Source: Rhizohabitans arisaemae (GTDB lineage Bacteria; Actinomycetota; Actinomycetes; Streptosporangiales; Streptosporangiaceae). From it: a stretch of DNA of 64,000 bases. This document shows, piece by piece, positions 32,357-39,524 of this stretch. The stretch covers positions 744,001 to 808,000 of the forward strand of contig NZ_BLRH01000034.1 of the NCBI RefSeq assembly GCF_025996515.1, in the 5' to 3' direction. Every line of letters starts with the position of its first letter. The stretch's first letter is position 1. A program made the translations under genes and the position numbers. The notes under the pieces were generated by a model. That model ran no database searches and was not told where the DNA came from. It was given only the letters and a program-made list of their open reading frames with translations.

Positions 32357-33595
32357 ATGAACGATGCGATAGTCGCCCGCGCGCCGTCGCCCGCTGCGTC
32401 CGCCCTCCCCCGCACCTACTACCTCGCCCTCACCGCCGCGAGCACCACCCTGTGGGCGATGATCCTCGGTCCCGTCCTCACCACGATCCCGTCCCAGCTC
32501 TCCGCCATCGCCCCCGGCGACCACGTCACCGCGCTGGCGGTGGTCACCGGCGTCGGCGGGGTCGTGGGGATCCTCAGCAACCCCCTCGTCGGCCGCATCA
32601 GCGACATCACCCGCGGCCGGCTCGGACGTCGCCGGCCCTGGCTGATCGCCGGGCTCATCGTGATCGTTCCCGCGGCACTCGGCACCGGCGGCGCGACGAG
32701 CGTCGTGGAACTGACCCTGTGGTGGAGCTTCCTGCAACTCGGCGCGAACATGCTCATGGCACCGTTGACCGCCACGATTCCCGATCTGGTGCCCCCGGCT
32801 CGACGCGGACTCGCCTCGGCGTGCCTGGGCATCTCGTGGGCGTTCGCACCGGTGCTCGGCACCGCCGTACACTCCCTCACCGGGGACGCCGACGCCACCT
32901 ATCCGGTGTTGACGGTGTTGATCACCGCCGCGTACCTGCTCTTCATCCTCACGCTCCGAGGCGACAGGACCCAGCCCGCGGGCATCCGGCCCGCCGCCCG
33001 GGAGCGTCGCCGCCGGGGCGATCGCGACCTCACCCTCGCATGGCTGCACCGCTTCCTGTTCGCCCTCGGCCAGAACGTCGCGATCTCCTACCTGTTCTTC
33101 TACCTTCAGGACGTCATCCGCTACGAGACGCTGCACCCCGGCCGCTCCACGGACGACGGCGTCCTCATCCTCACCGCGATCTACGCTCCCTGCGTGGTCG
33201 TCGCCGCGCTCGTCGCCGGAGTCCTGTCGGATCGAGCGCACCGGCACAAGGTGTACATCGTCGGCGCGACCGTGGTCTTCGCGGGCGGAACCCTCTTCGG
33301 CGCGTTCACCGCGAACTGGGAAGGCGTCCTGCTCCTCTCCGCGCTCACCGGAATCGGGTTCGGCGCCTATGAGGCGGTGAGCATGGCGATGGTCATCCAC
33401 CTCCTCCCCGACGAAGAGCGCCGCGCGCGCGACCTCAGCCTCGTCAACGTCGCCACTCTGATCGCGATCGCCGTCGGCCCCACCGTCGCGGCGTCGCTCA
33501 TCCACCAAGCGGGCTACCTCCTCATGTTCGTCGGCGCCGGAGGCGCGGTCCTCGCAAGCGGGCTCGTCGTCACGCTGATTCGCGGAGCCAGGTGA
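32357..33595 (+). CDS. MFS transporter (12 TMS)
   Basis: 412 residues. TYYLALTAASTTLWAMILGP, motif A-like NPLVGRISDITRGRLGRRRP, PWLIAGLIVIVPAALGTGG and a second-half motif VAGVLSDRAHRHKVYIVGAT place it among 12-helix MFS proteins of the sugar/cation or SLC45-like type rather than the DHA2 exporters elsewhere in this window. Final helices are LINVATLIAIAVGPTV-like and YLLMFVGAGGAVLASGLV. It is controlled by the palindromic promoter shared with the LLM operon, so it is a good candidate for uptake of the compound that the operon degrades. Confidence 0.9.
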   Translation: MNDAIVARAPSPAASALPRTYYLALTAASTTLWAMILGPVLTTIPSQLSAIAPGDHVTALAVVTGVGGVVGILSNPLVGRISDITRGRLGRRRPWLIAGLIVIVPAALGTGGATSVVELTLWWSFLQLGANMLMAPLTATIPDLVPPARRGLASACLGISWAFAPVLGTAVHSLTGDADATYPVLTVLITAAYLLFILTLRGDRTQPAGIRPAARERRRRGDRDLTLAWLHRFLFALGQNVAISYLFFYLQDVIRYETLHPGRSTDDGVLILTAIYAPCVVVAALVAGVLSDRAHRHKVYIVGATVVFAGGTLFGAFTANWEGVLLLSALTGIGFGAYEAVSMAMVIHLLPDEERRARDLSLVNVATLIAIAVGPTVAASLIHQAGYLLMFVGAGGAVLASGLVVTLIRGAR

Positions 33596-33623
33596 ACGCA
33601 CCCGTCAACGAAAGGAACACGCC

Positions 33624-33944
33624 ATGACCGCACTTCTCGGTGTCTGGGACGCGACCCTCCAGAGCCCCCTCGGGCCGATCGAGATCGTCCTCGAGTTCAC
33701 CGACCAGGACGGCTCCCTGCGAGGGACGAGTACGGCAAGCGGTGAAACGGTGGGACTGTCCGCCCTGACCGTGCACCGCGGCGACGACGGCTCCGCGCGC
33801 GCCACGTGGAGCGCCGACGTCACCAAGCCCGTCGCCGTCCACCTCGACTTCGACCTCACCATCGCGTCCGGCACGATGTCGGGCACCGCCAGAGCCGGGA
33901 TGCTCATGCCCGAGGGCCCCGTCTCCGGAGTGAAACGCGCCTGA
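33624..33944 (+). CDS. Small beta-rich protein downstream of the MFS gene
   Basis: 106 residues, not recognised with certainty. The pattern LGVWDATLQSPLGPIEIVLE, FTDQDGSLRGTSTASGETVG, LSALTVHRGDDGSARATWSA, DVTKPVAVHLDFDLTIASGT, MSGTARAG alternates short strands, like a lipocalin- or calycin-type sandwich. It starts 28 bp after the MFS stop with a GAAAGGAA ribosome site, so it is probably part of the induced operon. Ligand binding or chaperoning of the pathway substrate is conceivable. Confidence 0.6.
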   Translation: MTALLGVWDATLQSPLGPIEIVLEFTDQDGSLRGTSTASGETVGLSALTVHRGDDGSARATWSADVTKPVAVHLDFDLTIASGTMSGTARAGMLMPEGPVSGVKRA

Positions 33945-34331
33945 CCAGGACCGTCCTCGTCTCCGGCTTGCGACTGCGACCTCGGGCCCGTCCCGGAAAC
34001 GATCAGGGTTGACCAACCGTTCAGGGTAAGACGCGGTGAGCCGACCGTCGGGGCCTGGCCGCAGACCGAGCCGCCGTACGGCGCCGCCCCCGGCGTGGTC
34101 ATGCCAGGCCGTCGAGCGGATCCGCCGGGGGCTCCGGCTCGACATGCCTGGCCGGTACGGGCCCTGCCCGGCAGACCTGTCACGAGCGGTTCAACCACCG
34201 GGAACAGGACGGCACCCCGGCCCGCCTGCCGGAAGTGGTCCGGGTCAAGGACGGCCCGGTCGGCAACGTGGAGTACGCAAGGTCCGACCGCTTGCGCCCG
34301 TGCCGGCCGTACGTGATCGTAGAATCCGATC
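33945..34331. other. Gap without a recognisable gene
   Basis: About 390 bases between the small beta-rich protein and the GNAT gene. One plus-strand stretch reads HERFNHREQDGTPARLPEVV, RVKDGPVGNVEYARS, which looks protein-like, but I cannot place it in a family and it has no supported start. No strong terminator was seen. Confidence 0.35.
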
Positions 34332-34799
34332 ATGTCCCATGTGCGCTTGGCGGGGTCCGGTGACATCGCAGAGCTCGTCCGGCTCCGCGAACTGCTGTTC
34401 CGCGACCTCGCAGCCGGGTGGGGACCGCCGCCGTCCGAAGTGTCCTGGAAGGACCGCTGCGCCGACGCGCTGGCCGGGCTGCTCACCTCCGACGAGATGC
34501 GGATCGTCGTGATCGACGGGACGACGGGCCTCGCCGCGTGCGGCATGGGTGCCGTCGACCGGCGGCTGCCGACGCCGTACAACCCCAGCGGGCTGGTCGG
34601 CCACGTCTTCGGGATCGTCACCGACCCGGCCTACCGCAAGCGCGGCCACGCCCGGGCGATCGTCGAGGACCTTCTCGCGTGGTTCGACGGGCGAGGCCTG
34701 AAGCGGGTGGACCTCAACGCCAGCCCCGAAGGCCACGGCCTGTACCGAAGCCTCGGCTTCGACGACCACCCGGATCCCGTCCTCAGCCGCAAGAGCTGA
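34332..34799 (+). CDS. GNAT family N-acetyltransferase
   Basis: 155 residues: MSHVRLAGSGDIAELVRLRE, LLFRDLAAGWGPPPSEVSWK, VGHVFGIVTDPAYRKRGHAR, AIVEDLLAWFDGRGLKRVDL, LYRSLGFDDHP. The acetyl-CoA pyrophosphate loop RKRGHA and the C-terminal YRSLGF are conserved. It is a single-gene unit convergent with the TetR gene 13 bp downstream. Substrate is unknown. Confidence 0.9.
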   Translation: MSHVRLAGSGDIAELVRLRELLFRDLAAGWGPPPSEVSWKDRCADALAGLLTSDEMRIVVIDGTTGLAACGMGAVDRRLPTPYNPSGLVGHVFGIVTDPAYRKRGHARAIVEDLLAWFDGRGLKRVDLNASPEGHGLYRSLGFDDHPDPVLSRKS

Positions 34800-34811
34800 C
34801 CCGCGCCGGCG

Positions 34812-35420
34812 TCATCGATCCCCTTCGCCGTCGGCACCGGTGAGCGCGCCCCGCACGATTGCGCGGGCGACGCTGTGCACGGCATCCCTGCTGATGTGCT
34901 CAATCGGAGTGGCCACCAGGGTGAAAAGCGCGCCGGCGTAAAGGGTGATCAGGGTGGGGACCTTCTCGGCCGGGATGGGCAGGCCGAGTTGTGCGTGGTA
35001 GCCGACGGTGAGTCGCGTCGAGGTGTCCAGTAAGCCCGCGAGGGCCGAAGCCAGCGCCGGCCGCCTCAACGCTTCCAGCTGGAGTTCGAAAATCGCGAGA
35101 TAGCGGGTACGGAGAACCGTCGCGGCATCAAACAGGGATTCGGTCAGCAGGTCGGCGATGTATCCGGTGATGTCGGCCGCGCCGGCCTCAAGGCGGTGCG
35201 GGACCCGGTCCATGTCGGCGTGGTGGAGTTCGGCGATGCGCTCCGCCGCGGCCACCAGCAGCGCCTCACGGCTGCGGAAGTAGTTCGAGGCCGTCCCCTG
35301 CGGAAGCCCGGCGGCTTTCTCAACCGCGCGGTGGGTCAACCCGTGGGCTCCGGAAGCCGCCAGCAGATCTATGGCGGCGTCGGCCAGGGCCCGGCGGCGG
35401 GCTTGGTTAAGGGGCGGCAC
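34812..35420 (-). CDS. TetR-family regulator
   Basis: 202 residues from GTG 35420. PPLNQARRRALADAAIDLLA, ASGAHGLTHRAVEKAAGLPQ, GTASNYFRSREALLVAAAER form the DNA-binding region; the ligand domain includes YLAIFELQLEALRRPALASA and LYAGALFTLVATP. It is divergent from an FAD-dependent monooxygenase gene and probably regulates it. A small inverted repeat lies 16 bp upstream of its start. Confidence 0.9.
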   Translation of the reverse strand: MPPLNQARRRALADAAIDLLAASGAHGLTHRAVEKAAGLPQGTASNYFRSREALLVAAAERIAELHHADMDRVPHRLEAGAADITGYIADLLTESLFDAATVLRTRYLAIFELQLEALRRPALASALAGLLDTSTRLTVGYHAQLGLPIPAEKVPTLITLYAGALFTLVATPIEHISRDAVHSVARAIVRGALTGADGEGDR

Positions 35421-35436
35421 ACAACCATGATATGAC

Positions 35437-35448
35437 AGTATCCGTACT
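35437..35448. promoter_or_regulatory. Possible TetR operator before FAD monooxygenase
   Basis: AGTA, TCCG, TACT form a short inverted repeat in the 84-bp spacer between the TetR gene and the monooxygenase. It is weaker than the other operators in this window. Confidence 0.3.
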
Positions 35449-35504
35449 AGGACGATCGTAGTGGCAAGCCTCGTCGGGCCTGCCGGACAAGATGGGTGAA
35501 GGTC

Positions 35505-36656
35505 ATGCGCATCGTGGTGGTAGGAGCCGGCTTGGGCGGGGTGTCGGCCGCGGTGGGGCTGCATCGGCGAGGTCACGAAGTGACGCTGTACGAGCGCGGC
35601 GCCGAGCTCCGGGAGGCGGGTACCGCCGTCGTGGTCATGCCGAACGGAGCCCGGGCGCTGAACACGCTGGGGCTTGGCGACTACCTGCATGCCAGGCCCA
35701 TGTCCGCCGACCACGGCGGATTGCGGGACAGGCACGGGCGGCCGCTGCTGGTCACCGACATAGCCAGGGCGATGCGGACGGTCGGGCCGGTGTCGGCCGT
35801 GAGCCGAGCCGAACTGCACCGGGCGCTGCGTGCCCCGTTCCCCGCCGAGCTGGTCCACACCGCGGCACCGGTACGGCGGCTGGAGCAGGACGAGACGGGG
35901 GTGTCGGTGATCGCCGACGATCGGCCCGTGGCCAGGGCCGACGCGGTGATCGTGGCCGACGGCATCGGCAGCAAGCTGCGCGGCCTGCTCTTTCCCCGGC
36001 ACCCGGGATTGCGGCGGATCGGCCGGATGGACCTCCGCGGCATGCTGCCCAGACCGGCGGGCCTCGACGTGACCGAGTTGCTGGCCGGCCAACTCGTTGA
36101 CCGGCGCACCGGCGCGATGTTCGGCCTGTGGCCGGTCGGCGACAGCGACCTCTACTGGTTCACCGACTCCGCCCTGTGCGGAACACCCCCCGGGGCCGAG
36201 GAGGCCCGCCGGCAGATGCTGACGCTGACGGCCGACTGGCATCCGGTGGTTCCGGCGGTGATCGAGGCCACCCCGCCGGCCGACGTCTACGTCGATCCCA
36301 TCGCGTGCCTGGCCGAGCCGCTGCCGTCGTTCGCGATCGGGCGGATCGCGCTGCTCGGCGACGCCGCCCACGCCATGAGCCCCGATCTCGGTCAAGGCGC
36401 CAGCCAGGCGTTCGAGGACGCGGCCGCGGTGACCCGGCATCTGACCGACGCCGGACCGGCGGACGTCGCGCAACGGCTGCGCCGCTACGACGCCGAACGC
36501 CGTCCCCCTACCAGCCGCCTGATGCTGGCGGCGGCCCGGCAGTCGCGGCTGACGTCGCTGACCGGCGGCGGCGCGTGGCTGCGCGACGCCGCGCTGCGTG
36601 CGATACCGAGCCGGCTCGCCACCCGCGCGCTCGTCGCCCTCTGGCAGGCGGACTGA
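35505..36656 (+). CDS. FAD-dependent monooxygenase (PHBH-like)
   Basis: 383 residues from ATG 35505 (a GTG at 35496 is possible; the ATG starts the Rossmann fold directly). Rossmann motif MRIVVVGAGLGGVSAAVGLH, middle DGIGSKLR (the DG motif) and C-terminal IGRIALLGDAAHAMSPDLGQ, GASQAFEDAAAVTRHL with the GD motif match class A flavoprotein hydroxylases. The protein uses FAD and NAD(P)H to hydroxylate an aromatic or polyketide ring, or destroys an antibiotic. It is divergent from a TetR gene, the usual configuration for drug- or metabolite-induced hydroxylases. Confidence 0.92.
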   Translation: MRIVVVGAGLGGVSAAVGLHRRGHEVTLYERGAELREAGTAVVVMPNGARALNTLGLGDYLHARPMSADHGGLRDRHGRPLLVTDIARAMRTVGPVSAVSRAELHRALRAPFPAELVHTAAPVRRLEQDETGVSVIADDRPVARADAVIVADGIGSKLRGLLFPRHPGLRRIGRMDLRGMLPRPAGLDVTELLAGQLVDRRTGAMFGLWPVGDSDLYWFTDSALCGTPPGAEEARRQMLTLTADWHPVVPAVIEATPPADVYVDPIACLAEPLPSFAIGRIALLGDAAHAMSPDLGQGASQAFEDAAAVTRHLTDAGPADVAQRLRRYDAERRPPTSRLMLAAARQSRLTSLTGGGAWLRDAALRAIPSRLATRALVALWQAD

Positions 36657-36661
36657 CCGGC

Positions 36662-36780
36662 CTGGTCAGCCGGAGTGCGGGTTTCCCAGGTAGGGGCAGT
36701 GGGGCAGCAGGTCGGCGTGCGGGTCGATCCCGTCACCGGTGATCTTGCCGTTGCTGATCATGCGCACCCGTACACTCGTG
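36662..36780. repeat. 119-bp copy of the DUF4331 gene 3' end
   Basis: This stretch matches 38081-38199 at 115 of 119 positions, in the same orientation. It contains the last part of the DUF4331 coding sequence, including the stop codon, but no more of the gene. It sits between the convergent FAD monooxygenase and propeller genes. It is a partial-duplication scar rather than a gene. Confidence 0.9.
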
Positions 36781-36796
36781 CGGGCCGGGGTCCCGT

Positions 36797-36832
36797 GCCG
36801 ACCCCGCCCCGCCGAGCCGAGCCGGGGTCGGC
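36797..36832. terminator. Bidirectional stem-loop between convergent genes
   Basis: GCCGACCCCG (36797-36806) pairs exactly with CGGGGTCGGC (36823-36832) around a 16-base loop. It lies between the FAD monooxygenase and the propeller gene that end towards each other. Confidence 0.5.
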
Positions 36833-36910
36833 GGCCAGGACCTCCGGGGTATCACTTGAGCGGTCGCCGCGTCGCGCGAGTTGCTCTCCGGGCCCGTCGA
36901 CCCCGAGCTC

Positions 36911-37930
36911 TTATCGATCGCGGCGTTTGAGGTGGAGCCGCGTGATATGCGGTTCATAACTGGCGGGGCCGGCGACGATTTGTTCTCTGATCAACGTGGT
37001 ACCGCGCTTGCCGGAAAGGCTCACGACTTCGAACGTCGTGATCATCTTCTTGTTCCGGTAACTCAGGATCAGGTGCTTTTCGTCGTACCAGCCGTAAAAC
37101 TCGGTGAATAGCCCGAGGTTCATGCGCAGGACGACGGCTCCCGTTTCGGCCCGGACGACGCGGAGGCTGTCCTCGAGACCGAAAGGTTTCTGGGTTCTGG
37201 TGACGAACATGGCACCGGAGGGCGAGAACGGGGCGGGTGCGGTCGCGGGCAGTTCGCCGACGTCCGGGTAAACCCGCTGACGGATTCCCTTCAGGTCGTA
37301 CAGAGCCAGGGAGTACACGATGGGGTCGTCGCCTCGTCCCGGGTCCAGGTTCGCCAGAACTCCGCTTCCGTCGGCGTTCCAGCCGAAGGCCCCGTAGAGG
37401 TCGATCTGTGACACAGGCTGGACCGGGTTGACCTTGACCAGGCGCGACCGACGATTGGCCACGTCATAGAGGACGAAGCCGATCCGTGTGTGGGTCACCA
37501 CGTCGTCGTCCTCGCGTACCGGCCGATACGCCGTGAACAGTAAGAACTTACCGTTGGGCGACCATTTCGGAGCTCCCGAGTCCACCGGGAGGCGTACGGT
37601 CAGCCGGCGGCCGGACGTTCGATCGACCAGAACGACCTTGCGAAGCGGTGTCTCCTCCGCCGCCGACCAGGTCACCCGCCATCGTCCATCGGGCGACAGG
37701 TTCTCCGGATCCTGGGACGTCTTGACGAACCGGTCGCCCTGCCGCTGGTAGATCGCCTTCTTCTCGTGGCCCGTCACGAGGTAGCCGTCCACGCGGACCG
37801 GACCGTCCAGGTCCCGAAGTTCGGCCCGGGCCCCCGGAAGTTTGCGCCACGGTTCCTCATCGGCAGCCGCCGTCGATACAGGCAGCACGACAATTGCGAC
37901 CGCCAATGCGAGCAGAAATCTCCGCACCAT
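36911..37930 (-). CDS. Secreted beta-propeller-like protein
   Basis: 339 residues. An N-terminal signal peptide (MVRRFLLALAVAIVVLPVST, cleavage near AAADEE) is followed by repeated strand-rich blades: LSPDGRWRVTWSAAEETP, WSPNGKFLLFTAYRPV, FGWNADGSGVLANLD, FSPSGAMFVTRTQKPF. This S-P-x-G-x pattern is that of WD40/TolB-like propellers. No lipobox is present, so it is probably exported and free. A binding or scaffold role in the envelope is inferred; there is no enzyme motif. It ends towards the FAD monooxygenase, with a 119-bp duplicated piece and a stem-loop between. Confidence 0.72.
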   Translation of the reverse strand: MVRRFLLALAVAIVVLPVSTAAADEEPWRKLPGARAELRDLDGPVRVDGYLVTGHEKKAIYQRQGDRFVKTSQDPENLSPDGRWRVTWSAAEETPLRKVVLVDRTSGRRLTVRLPVDSGAPKWSPNGKFLLFTAYRPVREDDDVVTHTRIGFVLYDVANRRSRLVKVNPVQPVSQIDLYGAFGWNADGSGVLANLDPGRGDDPIVYSLALYDLKGIRQRVYPDVGELPATAPAPFSPSGAMFVTRTQKPFGLEDSLRVVRAETGAVVLRMNLGLFTEFYGWYDEKHLILSYRNKKMITTFEVVSLSGKRGTTLIREQIVAGPASYEPHITRLHLKRRDR

Positions 37931-38080
37931 TCCCGTTCCCCCTTCTCACGACTGATTAGACGGAGAATATGGGGAAATGTTGTGGTTCGACTTGAATAGT
38001 TTTGGCCAGTGGCGAGCTCATATCCGCCTCGGGAACGGGTGTCGAGCGATCAGGTCAAATCGGGAGCTCGCCAGAGACAG

Positions 38081-38199
38081 CTGGTCAGCCGGAGTGCGGG
38101 TTTCCCAGGTAGGGGAAGTGGGGCAGCAGGTCGGTGTGCGGGTCGATCCCGTCACCGGTGATCTTGCCGTTGCTGATCATGCGCAGCCGAACACTCGTG
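38081..38199. repeat. Source copy of the 119-bp repeat (3' end of DUF4331 gene)
   Basis: This copy includes codons and stop (38085-38087) of the DUF4331 gene. It matches 36662-36780 with four substitutions. The pair brackets the secreted propeller gene as direct repeats about 1.4 kb apart, so homologous recombination between them could delete that gene. Confidence 0.9.
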
Positions 38200-39053
38200 A
38201 TGTCGTCCTTCAAGGTCCGGCCGTTCGGGTACGCCGCGGGGCGGGAACGGTCGAAGCGCAGGATGTCCGGCAGGACGGTCCGCAGCGCCTCCTCAGCCGC
38301 CTGCGGGGTGTAGCCGCCGGTGTGCTCCAGCACCTTGACCCAGGCGGCCAGGTAGTTCGCCCGGTCGTCGGCCGGTTCGCGGCGGTTGTACTCGTCCTTC
38401 CCGTCCTCGGGGTTGAAGTAGGCGGTCAGCGACGGATGGGCGCCGCGGTCGACCGTCGTCAATTCGCCGTCCCGGACGACGCTCACCTGGCCCCACACCC
38501 CGATCGGACCGCCGTCGCCGAGCATCCGGGCCGGTACCTCCAGCACGATCCCGATCACGTCCTTGTCCGCGAGCGCGTCCCGGCCCGTCCAGTGGAAGTC
38601 GTTTCCGATCCCCTCCAGGTCAGCGAAGAAGGGGTCGCTGCGCAGACCTGCGGAGAAGGCGAGCCAGTCCTGCTGGACGATGATCGGATCGGGGCCGAAG
38701 CTCACCGGCGCGTCCACGATGACCGGTGAGCCGGTGACCTCATGCCTGCGCGCGTCCTCGCCCACCGCGTGGTAGACGGTGACGGACTGCTCCCCGTTTC
38801 TAGGCGGGGAGAACACGAAGCTGAAGGCGACGTCGGCGCGGTCGTCCCCGTCGGTGTCCACGTTCAGCCGGTAGACCGCCTCGGGGTGGAGCTGCGGGCC
38901 GCGGGCCGGATCGAAACCGAAGGAGTTCACATCCATGATCAGCACGGTGTTGGCCGGGTCCATCAGCGACTGAAACGCGAACACGTCGGTCAGGTCCAGC
39001 CGGGCGTCCTGCGCCGGCGGTCGCAGATTGGGCCCGCTGAGATGGTGCGACAT
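38085..39053 (-). CDS. DUF4331 family protein
   Basis: 322 residues. MSHHLSGPNLRPPAQDARLD, LTDVFAFQSLMDPANTVLIM, DVNSFGFDP at the start and LNVDTDGDDRADVAFSFVFS, GIGNDFHWTGRDALADKDVI, GIVLEVPARMLG, HPSLTAYFNPEDGKDEYNRR later are the hallmark regions of DUF4331. These proteins start with a conserved S-H-H and D-x-x-D, suggesting a metal-binding site. There is no signal peptide. Function is not known; related genes occur near stress and secretion genes. The 3' end has been copied to 36.7 kb. Confidence 0.88.
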   Translation of the reverse strand: MSHHLSGPNLRPPAQDARLDLTDVFAFQSLMDPANTVLIMDVNSFGFDPARGPQLHPEAVYRLNVDTDGDDRADVAFSFVFSPPRNGEQSVTVYHAVGEDARRHEVTGSPVIVDAPVSFGPDPIIVQQDWLAFSAGLRSDPFFADLEGIGNDFHWTGRDALADKDVIGIVLEVPARMLGDGGPIGVWGQVSVVRDGELTTVDRGAHPSLTAYFNPEDGKDEYNRREPADDRANYLAAWVKVLEHTGGYTPQAAEEALRTVLPDILRFDRSRPAAYPNGRTLKDDITSVRLRMISNGKITGDGIDPHTDLLPHFPYLGNPHSG

Positions 39054-39098
39054 GGCTTCCCCCGATGCTCTCCCCCGATCCCCCGTTAACTGCCCGAG

Positions 39099-39138
39099 CC
39101 CCGGTCAAGGTCACCGCCGAAGGTGACCAAGACCGGGG
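39099..39138. terminator. Strong stem-loop between DUF4331 and immunity genes
   Basis: CCCCGGTC, AA, GGTCACC (39099-39115) pairs with GGTGACC, AA, GACCGGGG (39122-39138) around a six-base loop. It lies after the RHS-immunity operon and should stop its transcription before the DUF4331 gene. Confidence 0.75.
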
Positions 39139-39161
39139 AAACACGGGCCGGTGATGAATGG

Positions 39162-39524
39162 CTACATCGTCGGATTCTCCCGGGTGCCGTCGTCGGCGAT
39201 TCGCGGGAGGAGGTTGCCGATGTCCTCCGTCTCCACGATGTCGCGCACGACGTCGATCATGGCGGTGACTCCCCTGTTCCTGACGACGACCAGGTCGGTG
39301 GCACAGAAGTAGCTCCCGTTCAGCGACTCTCCCGTCACCAGGTGGCGATCCATGATGCGGGACAGCTCCTCCCGGGTCATCAGGTATGCGCTGTACCGTC
39401 GCCCGTCCGGCAAGGTGACGGTGGAATCGCCGACCTCCGTCACCTCGGGATCCGTTCTCCCGTCCAACAGGATTTCCACGGAGAACGAATCCTCTTGCCA
39501 TGAGTAATAGGGTTCATCAGCCAT
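39162..39524 (-). CDS. Probable immunity protein for the RHS toxin
   Basis: 120 residues from ATG 39524. YSWQEDSFSVEILLDGRTDP, VGDSTVTLPDGRRYSAYLMT, REELSRIMDRHLVTGESLNG, SYFCATDLVVVRNRGVTAMI, DVVRDIVETEDIGNLLPRI. Its acidic character and small size, and its position overlapping the last 8 bases of the RHS gene, are exactly those of immunity genes in polymorphic toxin systems; the toxin tip is basic. The pattern resembles a family of uncharacterised proteins found next to such toxins. A TTG seven codons upstream is a possible alternative start. Confidence 0.72.
   Translation of the reverse strand: MADEPYYSWQEDSFSVEILLDGRTDPEVTEVGDSTVTLPDGRRYSAYLMTREELSRIMDRHLVTGESLNGSYFCATDLVVVRNRGVTAMIDVVRDIVETEDIGNLLPRIADDGTRENPTM

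Noticed and set aside
34812-36473. A long minus-strand frame that includes the TetR gene and antisense of the FAD monooxygenase
   Set aside because: Only the last 202 codons from GTG 35420 are TetR; the upstream part is antisense to a clear flavoprotein.
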